A stretch of 64,000 nucleotides of DNA from VRUE01 sp963712595. GTDB lineage: Bacteria > Actinomycetota > Thermoleophilia > Solirubrobacterales > 70-9. The notes under the pieces were generated by a model. It had not been told where the DNA came from and searched no databases. It worked only from the letters and a program-made list of their open reading frames with translations. Each line of letters starts with the position of its first letter. Within the stretch, counting starts at the first letter, position 1. Of this stretch, positions 7,742 to 16,259 are shown piece by piece. A program made the translations under genes and the position numbers. The stretch lies in contig CAVQIM010000006.1 in the NCBI GenBank assembly GCA_963712595.1, positions 84,998 to 148,997 of the forward strand, written 5' to 3'.

Positions 7742-8545
7742 CTACGCAGCGTTCTCGGCGCGCAGGATCTCGGCCAGCGCCGCGACCCCTACCTCGAGCT
7801 GCTCCGGCGTCGGCTCCTTGGTCGCGATCAGGCGCTGGATCTCCCGCCCCGGCGCATGGAACGCCTCAGCCAGCGGATCGCCGTGATGGCGATCGCTCCA
7901 AGCGAACATCTCGACGGCGATCGAGGCGCCCCCCAACCCGACTGCGGCTCGCGCCACCGGACCGGGGCGATCGACCAGCCGCTCCAGCAAGACCGTGCCA
8001 CCGGCCGAGAGCAGCATCATCGGCGTGATCAGGTTGGACCCGCAGCGATCGTGCTCCTTGGGCACGCCGGCGGGATCCTCGATCCCCTGCTCGTAGGCGG
8101 CGATCGCCTTGTGCTCGACCCCGTGGTAGGCCGCGAGGTCACGGTCGAGCAAGGCCACCAAGGCGGGCACCGCGCCGATCGCCTGGACCGCCCCCTCGCG
8201 TAGGGCCGAGCTGCCGAAGCGCTTGCGCAGCGCAGAGGTAGCCACCAGCGACGTCCCGATCGCCGCGATCACGCGCCAGTCCTCGAAGGGCAGCCTCGCC
8301 GCCGGCAGGTGGCGGCGCACCAACGGCAGCACGGCCAGGGCCTCGGCGAGTTTCAGCGGGCCGCGCAAGCCCGGGATGCGCGCCGCCAGGCCGGGCGCCA
8401 GCTCGGGCTTCGGCTCCGAGCCGACCTGGACGCTGCCATCGACCGCCCGAACCGCCGCCGCCCAGTGGGTTGGCCCGTGGATCAAGAGGCCGTTGCGAAG
8501 GGCCATCCCGCCGAGCCGGAGCCGCTGCTTCTCCTCGTTGGCCAT
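7742..8545 (-). CDS. DUF1385 family membrane protein
   Basis: About 267 residues from the ATG at 8543-8545 (MANEEKQRLRLGGMALRNGL). The family signature GGMALRNGLLIHGP is at the N-terminus, followed in the second half by AAYHGVEHKAIAAYE and KEHDRCGSNLITP, a His/Cys-rich pattern typical of DUF1385. Two or three hydrophobic helices are visible. The biochemical role of the family is not known; conserved polar motifs next to membrane helices suggest a membrane enzyme or metal-binding protein. It heads the run DUF1385-mce-small protein. Confidence 0.85.
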   Translation of the reverse strand: MANEEKQRLRLGGMALRNGLLIHGPTHWAAAVRAVDGSVQVGSEPKPELAPGLAARIPGLRGPLKLAEALAVLPLVRRHLPAARLPFEDWRVIAAIGTSLVATSALRKRFGSSALREGAVQAIGAVPALVALLDRDLAAYHGVEHKAIAAYEQGIEDPAGVPKEHDRCGSNLITPMMLLSAGGTVLLERLVDRPGPVARAAVGLGGASIAVEMFAWSDRHHGDPLAEAFHAPGREIQRLIATKEPTPEQLEVGVAALAEILRAENAA

Positions 8546-8630
8546 GGCGATCACATTAGGGGGTGGGCCCATCCGGCCGTTTACCCGATCGTTACCCAGC
8601 GGCCTGGTGCCCAGCTACAGTGCGCCGCCC

Positions 8631-9407
8631 GTGGACCTTGCCCTGGTCGCGATCTGGTCGTTCTGCGTCGCGGTTGCGGGCGGCATCGCCGGACTCGTCC
8701 TCGGCAACCTGCGCCTGCCCCTGGTTCTTCAGTTCTCCTCCTCCACCTCGGCCGGGGCAGGGGCCAACGTCGCGATCAGCGCCGCCTCCGCGCTGACGGC
8801 ATCGATCGCCCACTGGCGCGGCGGGCGGATCGAGTGGCGCCTGTTCTGGTTGATGGCGCCTCCCTCTCTGCTCGGCGGCATCGCCGGCGGCCTCGTCTCG
8901 GGTGTCCTGCCACAGCGATTGCTGCTGGCGGTAATCGCTGTGGTCGTTCTCTACGGCGCCATCGAGGTTCGGCGTCAGAGCCGCAATCACGATCCCGGCA
9001 GCAACCCGATGCGGTCGCAGCTTCCGCCGCATGGAGGGAGGAGCTATGACCGCTGGGCGGCAATCTCGATTGCCTTCGTCGTCGGCGTGCTCGGCGGCTT
9101 GGTCGGACTGATCCTCGGCACCTTGCGGCTGCCGGCGATGGTGCGCTGGCTCGGCACCGCGCCAAAGGCGGCGGTCGGGACCAACGCCGCGACGGGGGTC
9201 GTGGTAGGCGTCGGCGGCCTGATCGGCCACATCGCGGGGGGCGTCGACTGGGACCTGCTCGCCGCCGGCTGCGCCGGGGCCGTGCCAGGCGCCTACCTGG
9301 GGGCCCGGCTGACCGGGCGGCTCGACGACCGCACGCTGCTGAGGACGATCGCCGCGATCCTCGCCCTCGCCGGCACCTCCCTGGGCCTGCAAGCGGCGCT
9401 CGGCTGA
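8631..9407 (+). CDS. TauE/SafE (TSUP) family membrane transporter
   Basis: About 258 residues from a GTG at 8631. The protein is almost entirely hydrophobic with about eight membrane segments and two repeated halves. Each half begins with a GGxxGLxxG-type motif (AGGIAGLVLGNLRLP and LGGLVGLILGTLRLP), the internal duplication typical of TSUP exporters of sulfite or organosulfonates. Substrate cannot be deduced. In-frame sequence upstream of 8631 overlaps the divergent DUF1385 gene and does not look like protein. Convergent with rarA across a hairpin at 9499-9533. Confidence 0.85.
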   Translation: MDLALVAIWSFCVAVAGGIAGLVLGNLRLPLVLQFSSSTSAGAGANVAISAASALTASIAHWRGGRIEWRLFWLMAPPSLLGGIAGGLVSGVLPQRLLLAVIAVVVLYGAIEVRRQSRNHDPGSNPMRSQLPPHGGRSYDRWAAISIAFVVGVLGGLVGLILGTLRLPAMVRWLGTAPKAAVGTNAATGVVVGVGGLIGHIAGGVDWDLLAAGCAGAVPGAYLGARLTGRLDDRTLLRTIAAILALAGTSLGLQAALG

Positions 9408-9498
9408 GCGAAGGACGCGGTTGGCGAGCCTTCACGCGGCGGCCGCGCCCAGCGAGGCGCGGTCACCGTTTCCCCCCTGAACATCCCCTTTTTGAGAC

Positions 9499-9533
9499 CC
9501 GGCCGGAGGCCCCCAGTCCAGGCCTCCGGCCGG
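9499..9533. terminator. Convergent hairpin between TSUP and rarA
   Basis: Perfect 13-bp inverted repeat CCGGCCGGAGGCC / GGCCTCCGGCCGG with a 9-nt loop, placed between two converging genes. No T-run follows on either strand, so it is a candidate bidirectional transcription stop of the high-GC kind. Confidence 0.65.
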
Positions 9534-9619
9534 TGTGTCGGCTCTCCCTGGCTCTAGCTTGGAAAGCCGCACTCTGAAACACATAGTCCTTTGAGAAGTT
9601 GCGCCGGGTTGCGCTGGAA

Positions 9620-10954
9620 TTAAAGGCCGCGAATCCTCTTTTGCAAGGCCTCCAGGCGACGGCTCAGCTCGGCCTCGAAGCCGCGATCGGTCGGGCTGTA
9701 AAAGCGCCGGTTCTCGAGACCCTCGGGGAGCAGCTGCTGGTCGCTGACCCCGTCCGGCTCGTCGTGGGCATAGCGGTAGCCCTCGCCCCGACCGAGCGCC
9801 TTCGCGCCGGGGTAGTGGGCGTCGCGGAGGTAGTCCGGCGGAGCCTTGGCGCCGTTCTCGCGCACCTCCGCCCGGGCCGCGCCGAGGCCCTTGTAGGAAG
9901 CGTTCGACTTCGGCGCCAGCGCCAGGTAGACCGCGGCCTGGGCGAGATTGAGCGCGCACTCGGGCAGGCCGACCCGGTCGACCGCGCGCGCCGCCGCATC
10001 GGCGATCAAGAGCGCCTGCGGATCGGCGTTGCCGACGTCCTCGGAGGCGAGGATGACCATGCGCCGGGCGATGAAGCGCGGATCCTCGCCTCCCTCCAGC
10101 ATCACCGCCAGGTAGTAGAGCGAGGCGTCGACGTCGGAGCCGCGGGTGGCCTTGATCCAGGCCGAGACGAAGTCGTAGTGGCGATCGCCCTGGCGGTCGT
10201 ATTCGAGCGCCTTGCGCTGCAGCGCGTCCTCCGCCGCGGCGACGTCGATCGGCTCGCCCCGCGAGCGCTCGACCGCACGCTCCAAGGCCGAGAGGGCCAC
10301 CCGCGCGTCGCCGCCGCTGCGATGGGCGAGCATCGCCAGCGCCGCGTCCTCGACGGCCGGCGGATCGGTCAACCCTCGCTCGGGACCCTCGAGCGCCCGC
10401 CGCAACAGCTCCTCGACCTGCTCCGGCTCGAGCGGATGCAGCTCGTAGATCTGGCAGCGCGACAACAGCGCCGAGTTGACCTCGAAGTAAGGGTTCTCCG
10501 TCGTCGCCCCGATCAGCGTCAGCAGCCCTTCCTCGACCGCCGGCAACAGCGCATCCTGCTGCGCCTTGTTGAAGCGATGGATCTCATCGAGAAAGAGCAC
10601 CGTGGGTCGCCCGCTCCCCTGCCGCCGCTCCCGAGCCCGCTCGATCACAGCCCGAATCTCAGCCCTGCCCGCATTGACCGCCGACTCCTCCTCGAAGGCC
10701 CCCTCCGCCCCAGCAGCAGCAATCCGAGCCAACGTCGTCTTCCCAGCCCCCGGCGGCCCATACAAGATCGCGCTATGCGGATGCCCCGACTCGATCGCGC
10801 TCCTAAGTGCTGAACCCTCGCCCAGGATGTGCTCCTGCCCCACCAGCTCATCCAAACGGCGAGGACGCATCCGCACCGCCAAAGGAGCGTCAGCTCCAAC
10901 CGCACCAGCCTGGCGCGCTTCGACCTCAGAGCTTTCGAACAAACGATCGGCCAC
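9620..10954 (-). CDS. rarA: Replication-associated recombination protein A (RarA/MgsA AAA+ ATPase)
   Basis: About 444 residues from GTG 10954, the usual length of the family. The N-terminus has LAVRMRPRRLDELVGQEHIL, the Walker A GPPGAGKTTLARI, Walker B VLFLDEIHRFNKAQQDALLP, sensor 1 GATTENPYF and an arginine-finger region LLSRCQIYEL. The C-terminus is the RarA/WRNIP1 tetramerisation region ending in a helical tail. RarA acts at stalled replication forks. Sequence upstream of 10954 runs into palindrome C2 and reads as low-complexity Pro/Arg, so it was excluded. Confidence 0.95.
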   Translation of the reverse strand: MADRLFESSEVEARQAGAVGADAPLAVRMRPRRLDELVGQEHILGEGSALRSAIESGHPHSAILYGPPGAGKTTLARIAAAGAEGAFEEESAVNAGRAEIRAVIERARERRQGSGRPTVLFLDEIHRFNKAQQDALLPAVEEGLLTLIGATTENPYFEVNSALLSRCQIYELHPLEPEQVEELLRRALEGPERGLTDPPAVEDAALAMLAHRSGGDARVALSALERAVERSRGEPIDVAAAEDALQRKALEYDRQGDRHYDFVSAWIKATRGSDVDASLYYLAVMLEGGEDPRFIARRMVILASEDVGNADPQALLIADAAARAVDRVGLPECALNLAQAAVYLALAPKSNASYKGLGAARAEVRENGAKAPPDYLRDAHYPGAKALGRGEGYRYAHDEPDGVSDQQLLPEGLENRRFYSPTDRGFEAELSRRLEALQKRIRGL

Positions 10955-10993
10955 TGCGTCCTGAGTATGACCGTGTGACTGGAGCCGTTCGAA

Positions 10994-11058
10994 GGGAGCC
11001 GGGGGAGGTCTCGGGGGTGCCTCGCGAAGCGGCCCCCCCGAGACCTCCCCCGGCTCCC
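10994..11058. repeat. Palindromic element C2 (family C), between divergent rarA and aldehyde dehydrogenase
   Basis: Perfect 24-bp arms (10994-11017 and 11035-11058) with a 17-nt loop, TGCCTCGCGAAGCGGCC. The loop carries the CCTCGCGAAGCGGC sequence also found in C1, while the arms are different from those of C1. Located about 40 bases upstream of rarA and 24 bases upstream of the dehydrogenase start. Confidence 0.88.
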
Positions 11059-11081
11059 CCAACACCACCTACAATCGCCCC

Positions 11082-12680
11082 ATGGAGACCGCCACGCAGA
11101 GCCCCCCAGCCCAGTCCACCCTAGAGTCCTTCAACCCCGCCACCGGCGACCTGGTCGGCTCAGTAGCCACGATCACGCCGGACCAAGTCCAGTCCGTCGT
11201 AGACGACGTAGCCCGCATCCAACCGGCTTGGGCCGAGCTCAGCCTCGCCGACCGCGCCCGCTACATGAAGCGCGCCGCCGACGCCCTCCTCGACGACATC
11301 GACGAGATCGCCGAGCTGCTCGTCAACGAGCAGGGCAAGCCCCGCGCCGAGGCCTACACGATGGAGCTCTTGCCGACCGTCGATGCCCTGCACTGGTGCG
11401 CCAAGGCCGGCCCGAAGATCCTCGCCGACGAGAAGGTGCGGATGACGCAGTCCTTCCTGCTCAGCAAGAAAAGCCACTTCTCCTACGAGCCGATCGGCGT
11501 CGTCGGCGTGATCGCTCCCTGGAACTACCCCTGGTCGATCCCCTTCGGCGAGGTCGCGATCGCGCTGATGGCGGGTAACGGCGTCGTGCTCAAGCCGGCC
11601 AGCCTGACCCCGCTGCTGGGCGAGGCGATCCGCCGCGTCTTCGAGAAGGGCGGCCTGCCCGAGGGCCTCGTCCGCGTCGTCCACGGCGGCGGCGCGGTCG
11701 GCGACGCGCTTGCGCGCTCCAGCGTCGGCAAGGTCTTCTTCACCGGCTCGGTCGAGGTCGGCCGCAAGGTCGGCGCCGTCTGCGCCGAGAGCCTCAAGGG
11801 CTCGGTGCTGGAGCTCGGCGGCAAGGACCCGATGATCGTCTGCGCCGACGCCGACCTGCCCAACGCGATCTCCGGCGCCGTCTGGGGCGGCTTCGCCAAC
11901 GCCGGCCAGACCTGCTCGGGGATCGAGCGGGTCTACGTCATGCGCGAGGTCGCCGAGCGCTTCGTCGCGGGTGTCGCCCGCGAGGCGGAGAAGCTGCGCC
12001 TCGGCGACCCGCTGCAGTGGGAGACAGAGATCGGCCCGATGACCTCGGACGGCCAGTACGAGATCGTCGTCGACCTGATCGGGGACGCGGTCGCCTCCGG
12101 CGCGACCAAGCTCTGCGGCGGCCCGACCGAGGTCGCCGGGCTCTCCGGCAAGTTCGTCGCCCCCACGGTCCTCACCGGGGTCACACACGAGATGCGGATC
12201 ATGAGGGAGGAGATCTTCGGCCCCGTCCTGCCGATCGTCGTCGTCGACTCCGAGCAAGAGGCGATCGACCTCGCCAACGACTCCGAGTTCGGCCTCGGCG
12301 CCTCGGTCTGGACCAAGGACCGCCAGAAGGGCGAGCGGATCGCCCGGCGGATCCAGTCCGGCATGGTCTGGGTCAACGATCACTCCTTCAGCCACGGCGC
12401 CTGCCAGTGCGCCTGGGGCGGGGTCAAGGACTCCGGCGTCGGCCGCTCGCACTCCAAATTCGGCTTCTACGAGTGCGTCAACGTGAAGATGAACTCCTGG
12501 GAGCCGGGCCTGACCCGCGACTTCTGGTGGCATCCCTACGACCGCACCCTGGGCGAAGCGGTACGCGCCTCGGCGAAGCTGCTCTACGGCAAGGGCACCA
12601 CCCGCACAAAAGCCCTGCGCGAAGGCGCCGGCCCCCTCCTCAAGGTAGGCCGCCGCACCCTGCGCAAGCGCAGCGGCTGA
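11082..12680 (+). CDS. NAD(P)-dependent aldehyde dehydrogenase
   Basis: A 532-residue ALDH-superfamily enzyme oxidising an aldehyde to the acid. Visible are the cofactor region IGVVGVIAPWNYPWSIP, the glycine turn FTGSVEVGRKVG, the general base in LELGGKDPMIV and the catalytic Cys in NAGQTCSGIERV, followed by EEIFGPVLPIV. It is about 40 residues longer than typical ALDHs; the extra C-terminal stretch (from about 490) includes EPGLTRDFWWHPYD and a basic tail, a layout known from membrane-associated long-chain or succinate-semialdehyde-like ALDHs. Substrate not assignable. Stands alone between C2 and a convergent terminator. Confidence 0.93.
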   Translation: METATQSPPAQSTLESFNPATGDLVGSVATITPDQVQSVVDDVARIQPAWAELSLADRARYMKRAADALLDDIDEIAELLVNEQGKPRAEAYTMELLPTVDALHWCAKAGPKILADEKVRMTQSFLLSKKSHFSYEPIGVVGVIAPWNYPWSIPFGEVAIALMAGNGVVLKPASLTPLLGEAIRRVFEKGGLPEGLVRVVHGGGAVGDALARSSVGKVFFTGSVEVGRKVGAVCAESLKGSVLELGGKDPMIVCADADLPNAISGAVWGGFANAGQTCSGIERVYVMREVAERFVAGVAREAEKLRLGDPLQWETEIGPMTSDGQYEIVVDLIGDAVASGATKLCGGPTEVAGLSGKFVAPTVLTGVTHEMRIMREEIFGPVLPIVVVDSEQEAIDLANDSEFGLGASVWTKDRQKGERIARRIQSGMVWVNDHSFSHGACQCAWGGVKDSGVGRSHSKFGFYECVNVKMNSWEPGLTRDFWWHPYDRTLGEAVRASAKLLYGKGTTRTKALREGAGPLLKVGRRTLRKRSG

Positions 12681-12681
12681 T

Positions 12682-12726
12682 CGAGTCCGCATTTACCCGT
12701 GTTCAGCCCGGGTAACCGCGGACTCG
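12682..12726. terminator. Convergent hairpin after aldehyde dehydrogenase
   Basis: 17-nt arms (12682-12698 and 12710-12726) pair except for two adjacent positions, with an 11-nt loop, exactly filling the 50-base gap between two converging genes. Probable bidirectional terminator; no T-run. Confidence 0.65.
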
Positions 12727-12730
12727 GCGC

Positions 12731-13990
12731 TTAGGAGGGGACCAGTTGCTCTAGCTCGAAGACGCTGCCGGCGGCGTCGAGCTCGCGGATGCGGTCGTAG
12801 TCGGCTTTGAGCCGGGCGCGGTCGGGGTCGACCAGGTAAATGATCCCGGGGCAGGAGAAGAGGTCGACGGTCTTTTTCAGCTGGTCGCCGGGGCCGAGCA
12901 TCGAGATCGTGCCGGCGAAGGAGGGCAGCGCTTCGATCTCGCGCATCCCCGCGTCGGAGACGATCCGACCCTGATGCTGGGAGATCAGCATCACGCAGTA
13001 GGCGCCGGCCGCCAGCTCGTAAGGATGAGCGGCGCGGCGCGCGACCGAGGCCGGATCGAGGTAGGCCTCAGCCGTCAGGGTCTGGTGGCTGGGGGTGCAG
13101 CGGTCGACGATGTCGTCCGGGACCGAGCCGTGCATGCGCGCCCCGGACTCGACCAGCACCGGCCCGGTCTCCGTCAGCATCACCTCGGTGTGGGCGGGGC
13201 CGAAGCGGATGCCGAGCGCGTCGAGCACCGACTCGACGTAGGGGACGACCTGATCCTGCTGCTCGCCGTGGCGGGGCAGCAGCTCCTCGTAGTCGTAGAT
13301 GAAGTTGGCGCCGGCCCGCAGCTTGTTGTCGCGCCAGACCTCGGAGACGTGGTGGACGCCGTCCCAGCTGATCGAGTTGACGAAGAGCTGGGTCCCCTGC
13401 AGCAGCTCCTGCACCAGCAGCTCCTCGTTGGCGCCGTGCAGGGCGTTGGGCCGCCCCAGGATCGCGCCGAAGGCGGCCTCGATCGCGGCTGCGTCCTTGC
13501 AGATGCTGACCCCGTCGGTGCCGGCGCTGTCGAGCGGTTTGACCACGACGGGGGCGCCGCCGCGCGCCGCCGCCCAGGCGACCGCCTCGGCCGCATCGCC
13601 CGTCTTCAGCGCTTCGGCCGCGCGCAGGCCGGCTCCCCGCAGCGCCTCGGACATCGCGTTCTTATCGCGCCGTGCCGCGCTCAGCTCGCTGCCGTTGGAG
13701 GGCAGCCCAAGCCGCTCGCTGAGCGCGTCGGCAAGCGGCACGCCCGGCTCAGCGCCGACGACGACGAAGGCCGGGTCGTGTGCGCCGAGCCGCGCCGCCG
13801 TCGCCTCGAGGTCGCCCTCGTAGACGACGTTCTCGACGAAATCGCCGGCCTGGAAGGCGCGCATGTAGAACTCGGGCAGCTGCGGGCTGCTCTGCACGTG
13901 GACGACCGGCAGCCCCGCCGCGGCAAAGCGCGGCGCCAACCGCGCCCCGGTCGAGTAGGCGTCGACGACGACTGCGCTGCGCCCGCTCAT
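12731..13990 (-). CDS. ATP-grasp family ligase
   Basis: A 419-residue protein of the ATP-grasp carboxylate-amine ligase type. An N-terminal Rossmann-like domain (SAVVVDAYSTGARLAPRF) precedes the ATP-grasp core with VVVKPLDSAGTDGVSIC, EELLVQELLQGTQLFVNSIS and TEVMLTETGPVLVESGARMHG, which give the expected Lys, Glu and metal-binding residues. The style resembles BacD/BtrJ-like ligases that join amino acids or acyl groups. It overlaps the upstream methyltransferase gene by 4 bases (ATGA), so ligase and methyltransferase are made together, which suggests a short modified-peptide or modified-amino-acid product. Product unknown. Confidence 0.85.
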   Translation of the reverse strand: MSGRSAVVVDAYSTGARLAPRFAAAGLPVVHVQSSPQLPEFYMRAFQAGDFVENVVYEGDLEATAARLGAHDPAFVVVGAEPGVPLADALSERLGLPSNGSELSAARRDKNAMSEALRGAGLRAAEALKTGDAAEAVAWAAARGGAPVVVKPLDSAGTDGVSICKDAAAIEAAFGAILGRPNALHGANEELLVQELLQGTQLFVNSISWDGVHHVSEVWRDNKLRAGANFIYDYEELLPRHGEQQDQVVPYVESVLDALGIRFGPAHTEVMLTETGPVLVESGARMHGSVPDDIVDRCTPSHQTLTAEAYLDPASVARRAAHPYELAAGAYCVMLISQHQGRIVSDAGMREIEALPSFAGTISMLGPGDQLKKTVDLFSCPGIIYLVDPDRARLKADYDRIRELDAAGSVFELEQLVPS

Positions 13991-14721
13991 GCCGTCGCGA
14001 CGAGCACCAGGCGGTCCTCGGGGCGCTTCGGGCCGCCGGCGAAGTTGCCGTAGCGCTCGACGTCGTGGAAGCCGGCCGCTTCCGCCATCCGCTGTAGGTC
14101 GTCGGCCTCGTACATGCGGATGCGCGAGTCGACCACGTCGTCGCCGTAGACGTAGTGGACGTGCAGCATCCCGGTCGAGAAGTCGACGTCGAGGGTTTCG
14201 GCGACGCCGTTGGTCTCGCGTTCGACCACGCCCTCGTCGGTTTTCAGCCGGTAACGCGAGCGCTCCAGGTCGGAGAGCTCCACCGCCATCTTTCCCCCCG
14301 GCCGCAGAGCGTCGTGGTAGGCGCGCAGCATCGCTTCGTCCTCGGCCACCGTCGCGCCGAAACCGAAGCTGGAGGAGAGGCTGACCAGGCCGTCGAAGCC
14401 GCGCAGCTCGTCGGGCAGCACCTGCATCAGGTCGGCGACGTAGTAGGTCGGCCCCGGGTACTCGCGCTTGGCTTCGGCGATCGCGATCTCGGAGATGTCG
14501 ACGCCGACCGCGTCGATCCCGTGCTCTGCGAGCGCGGCAACGAAGCGCCCCAGCCCGCAGCCGGCATCGAGCACCCGATCGCCCTCGGAGAGGCCGAGGA
14601 GCTCGATCGCCAGCGGCGCCTCCTCCTCGTTGCCCTCGTAGCGGCCAAGCTGGTTGGCGACCCGCATATAGGCGGGCCCGTAGGTGTCGACCTCGTTCAG
14701 CAGGGGGGCGTGATCGCTCAT
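13987..14721 (-). CDS. Class I SAM-dependent methyltransferase, coupled to the ATP-grasp ligase
   Basis: About 244 residues from ATG 14721 (MSDHAPLLNEVDTYGPAY); an in-frame TTG three codons upstream is the alternative. Rossmann methyltransferase motifs are clear: VLDAGCGLGRFVAAL (motif I), AVGVDISE (motif II), YYVADLMQVLPDEL and LRPGGKMAVEL. The C-terminal half carries a beta-rich insert before the last strands, as in small-molecule methyltransferases. Coupled by ATGA to the downstream ligase. Divergent from the ccmA operon; palindrome D1 lies between. Confidence 0.87.
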   Translation of the reverse strand: MSDHAPLLNEVDTYGPAYMRVANQLGRYEGNEEEAPLAIELLGLSEGDRVLDAGCGLGRFVAALAEHGIDAVGVDISEIAIAEAKREYPGPTYYVADLMQVLPDELRGFDGLVSLSSSFGFGATVAEDEAMLRAYHDALRPGGKMAVELSDLERSRYRLKTDEGVVERETNGVAETLDVDFSTGMLHVHYVYGDDVVDSRIRMYEADDLQRMAEAAGFHDVERYGNFAGGPKRPEDRLVLVATA

Positions 14722-14756
14722 GAAACTCAAAGCGTACCGGGAGCGATCTCCCCGAT

Positions 14757-14799
14757 GACTTCGCGTTTTGTCTCGCTATCCGAGACTAAACGCGAAGTC
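14757..14799. repeat. Palindromic element D1 (family D), upstream of the ccm-hem operon
   Basis: 19-bp arms with one mismatch around a 5-nt loop CTATC. The inner sequence GTTTTGTCTCGCTAT and its complement are shared with D2 at 45256-45298. It lies in the 161-base gap between a divergent methyltransferase and ccmA, 84 bases before ccmA. It could be an operator or a 5'-UTR hairpin. Confidence 0.8.
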
Positions 14800-14882
14800 A
14801 GCCGAATGGGGCGGTTGGTCGATCACGCTCGGCTGCGCGGGCGCCCCGCCGAAAGGCGCCGCCGACGTTCAGAATCCCCGCA

Positions 14883-15551
14883 GTGGAGCCCGGTCAGGCC
14901 ACAGATCAACCGGCGCTGAGCGTCGCCGGACTGCGGCGCGACTACGGCGAACGGACCGCCCTCGGCGGCGTCGGCTTCGAGCTGGCGCGGGGCGAGACGA
15001 TGCTGGTGCTGGGGCCAAACGGCGCCGGCAAGACGACCCTGCTGCGCATCCTCGCCACGCTGCTGCGGCCAAGCGGCGGCGAGGTGCGGGCACTCGGCTG
15101 CCGCGTCCCGGACGAGGCCTGGAAGCTGCGCGGGCGGATCGGCTTCCTCGGCCACGAGCCGCTGCTCTACCGCGACCTCAGCGGCCGCGAGAACCTGCGC
15201 TTCCACGCCCGCCTGCACGGGATGCGCGGGGAGGCCGCCGAGGCGCGGATCGCTGAGCTGCTCGCAGCGGTCGGGATGGAGCGCCGCGCCGACGAGCGCG
15301 TCGCCGAGCTCTCCGCCGGCATGCGCCAGCGCCTGGCGATCTGCCGCTGCGTCCTGCACGGTCCCGAGCTGCTGCTGCTCGACGAGCCCGACTCCAACCT
15401 CGACGCCGGGGGTCGCGAGCAGGCGCGCACCCTGATCGGCCCGGGCGCCGAGCGCACCCGGGTCATCGTCAGCCACGACCCCGAGCGCTTCCGCGACGAA
15501 GCGGAGCTGGTGCTCGAACTCGAGGCCGGCGGCACGGTGGTGGCCGCGTGA
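14883..15551 (+). CDS. ccmA: Heme exporter ATP-binding protein CcmA
   Basis: A 222-residue ABC ATPase read from GTG. Walker A is GPNGAGKTTLLRI, the Q-loop lies near RIGFLGHEPLLYRDLSG, the signature is ELSAGMRQRLAIC (LSAGM variant typical of CcmA), and Walker B is LLLLDEPDSNLD, with switch His in VSHDPERF. Directly followed by a CcmB permease gene with a 4-base overlap and then CcmC, which fixes the assignment to the cytochrome c maturation heme exporter. First gene of a ccmABCD-hemA-hemC operon. Confidence 0.93.
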   Translation: MEPGQATDQPALSVAGLRRDYGERTALGGVGFELARGETMLVLGPNGAGKTTLLRILATLLRPSGGEVRALGCRVPDEAWKLRGRIGFLGHEPLLYRDLSGRENLRFHARLHGMRGEAAEARIAELLAAVGMERRADERVAELSAGMRQRLAICRCVLHGPELLLLDEPDSNLDAGGREQARTLIGPGAERTRVIVSHDPERFRDEAELVLELEAGGTVVAA

Positions 15552-16228
15552 CCCCCTCCCGCACGGCCTTCGCCGCGATCCTCGCCAAGGACCTGCGCGC
15601 CGAGCTGCGCACGCTGCAGTCGCTGCCGGCGATGGCGCTCTTCGCGACCACCACCTTCGTCATCTTCCGCTTCGGGCTCGACCGCACCAGCCTCTCCGGC
15701 AGCCTCGCCGCCGGGGTGCTCTGGGCGACCCTGCTCTTCGCCGCCCTGCTCGGCGTCAACCGGCTCTTCGTCGCCGAGCGCGAGGAGGGCGGCTTCGACG
15801 CGATCCGCCTCGCCCCGGTCGACCGCAGCGCCCTCTTCGCCGCCAAGGCGGCGGCGCTGCTCGCCTACCTGCTGGTGCTGGAGCTGTTCGTGGTGCCGAT
15901 CTTCGCCCTCTTCTTCCTCGACTCCGCCGCGGCGCTGGCGCCACTCGCCCTCGTCCTCCTCCTCGCCGACCTCGGCCTTGCCGCGACCGGCACCCTGATC
16001 TCCTCGATGGCGGTCCACTCGCGCGCCCGCGACCTGCTCGGACCGCTCGTCCTCCTGCCCCTGGTGGTGCCGCTGATGATCGCCGCGACGGGCGCCAGCG
16101 AGCCGCTGCTGGCCCTGGGCGGTCCCGGTTACCACCGCTTCGGCACCTGGCTGGCGGTGCTCTCCCTATACGATCTGGTCTTCCTCCTCGTCGGCTACGC
16201 CGTCTTCGACTTCCTCTTGGAGGACTAG
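15548..16228 (+). CDS. ccmB: Heme exporter permease CcmB
   Basis: A 226-residue membrane protein with about six hydrophobic segments, starting with GTG inside the ccmA stop (GTGA overlap). FAAILAKDLRAELRT near the N-terminus and NRLFVAEREEGGFDAIRLAPVD in the first cytoplasmic loop are characteristic of CcmB permeases. Together with CcmA it forms the ABC module that powers transfer of heme by CcmC for cytochrome c assembly outside the membrane. Confidence 0.93.
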   Translation: MTPSRTAFAAILAKDLRAELRTLQSLPAMALFATTTFVIFRFGLDRTSLSGSLAAGVLWATLLFAALLGVNRLFVAEREEGGFDAIRLAPVDRSALFAAKAAALLAYLLVLELFVVPIFALFFLDSAAALAPLALVLLLADLGLAATGTLISSMAVHSRARDLLGPLVLLPLVVPLMIAATGASEPLLALGGPGYHRFGTWLAVLSLYDLVFLLVGYAVFDFLLED

Positions 16229-16259
16229 GCGCCAAGCGGCGCCCATCGCCCAGAAACGC

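Noticed and set aside
11160..12692. 510-residue open frame antisense to the aldehyde dehydrogenase
   Set aside because: Shadow of a certain gene; low-complexity composition and no domain.
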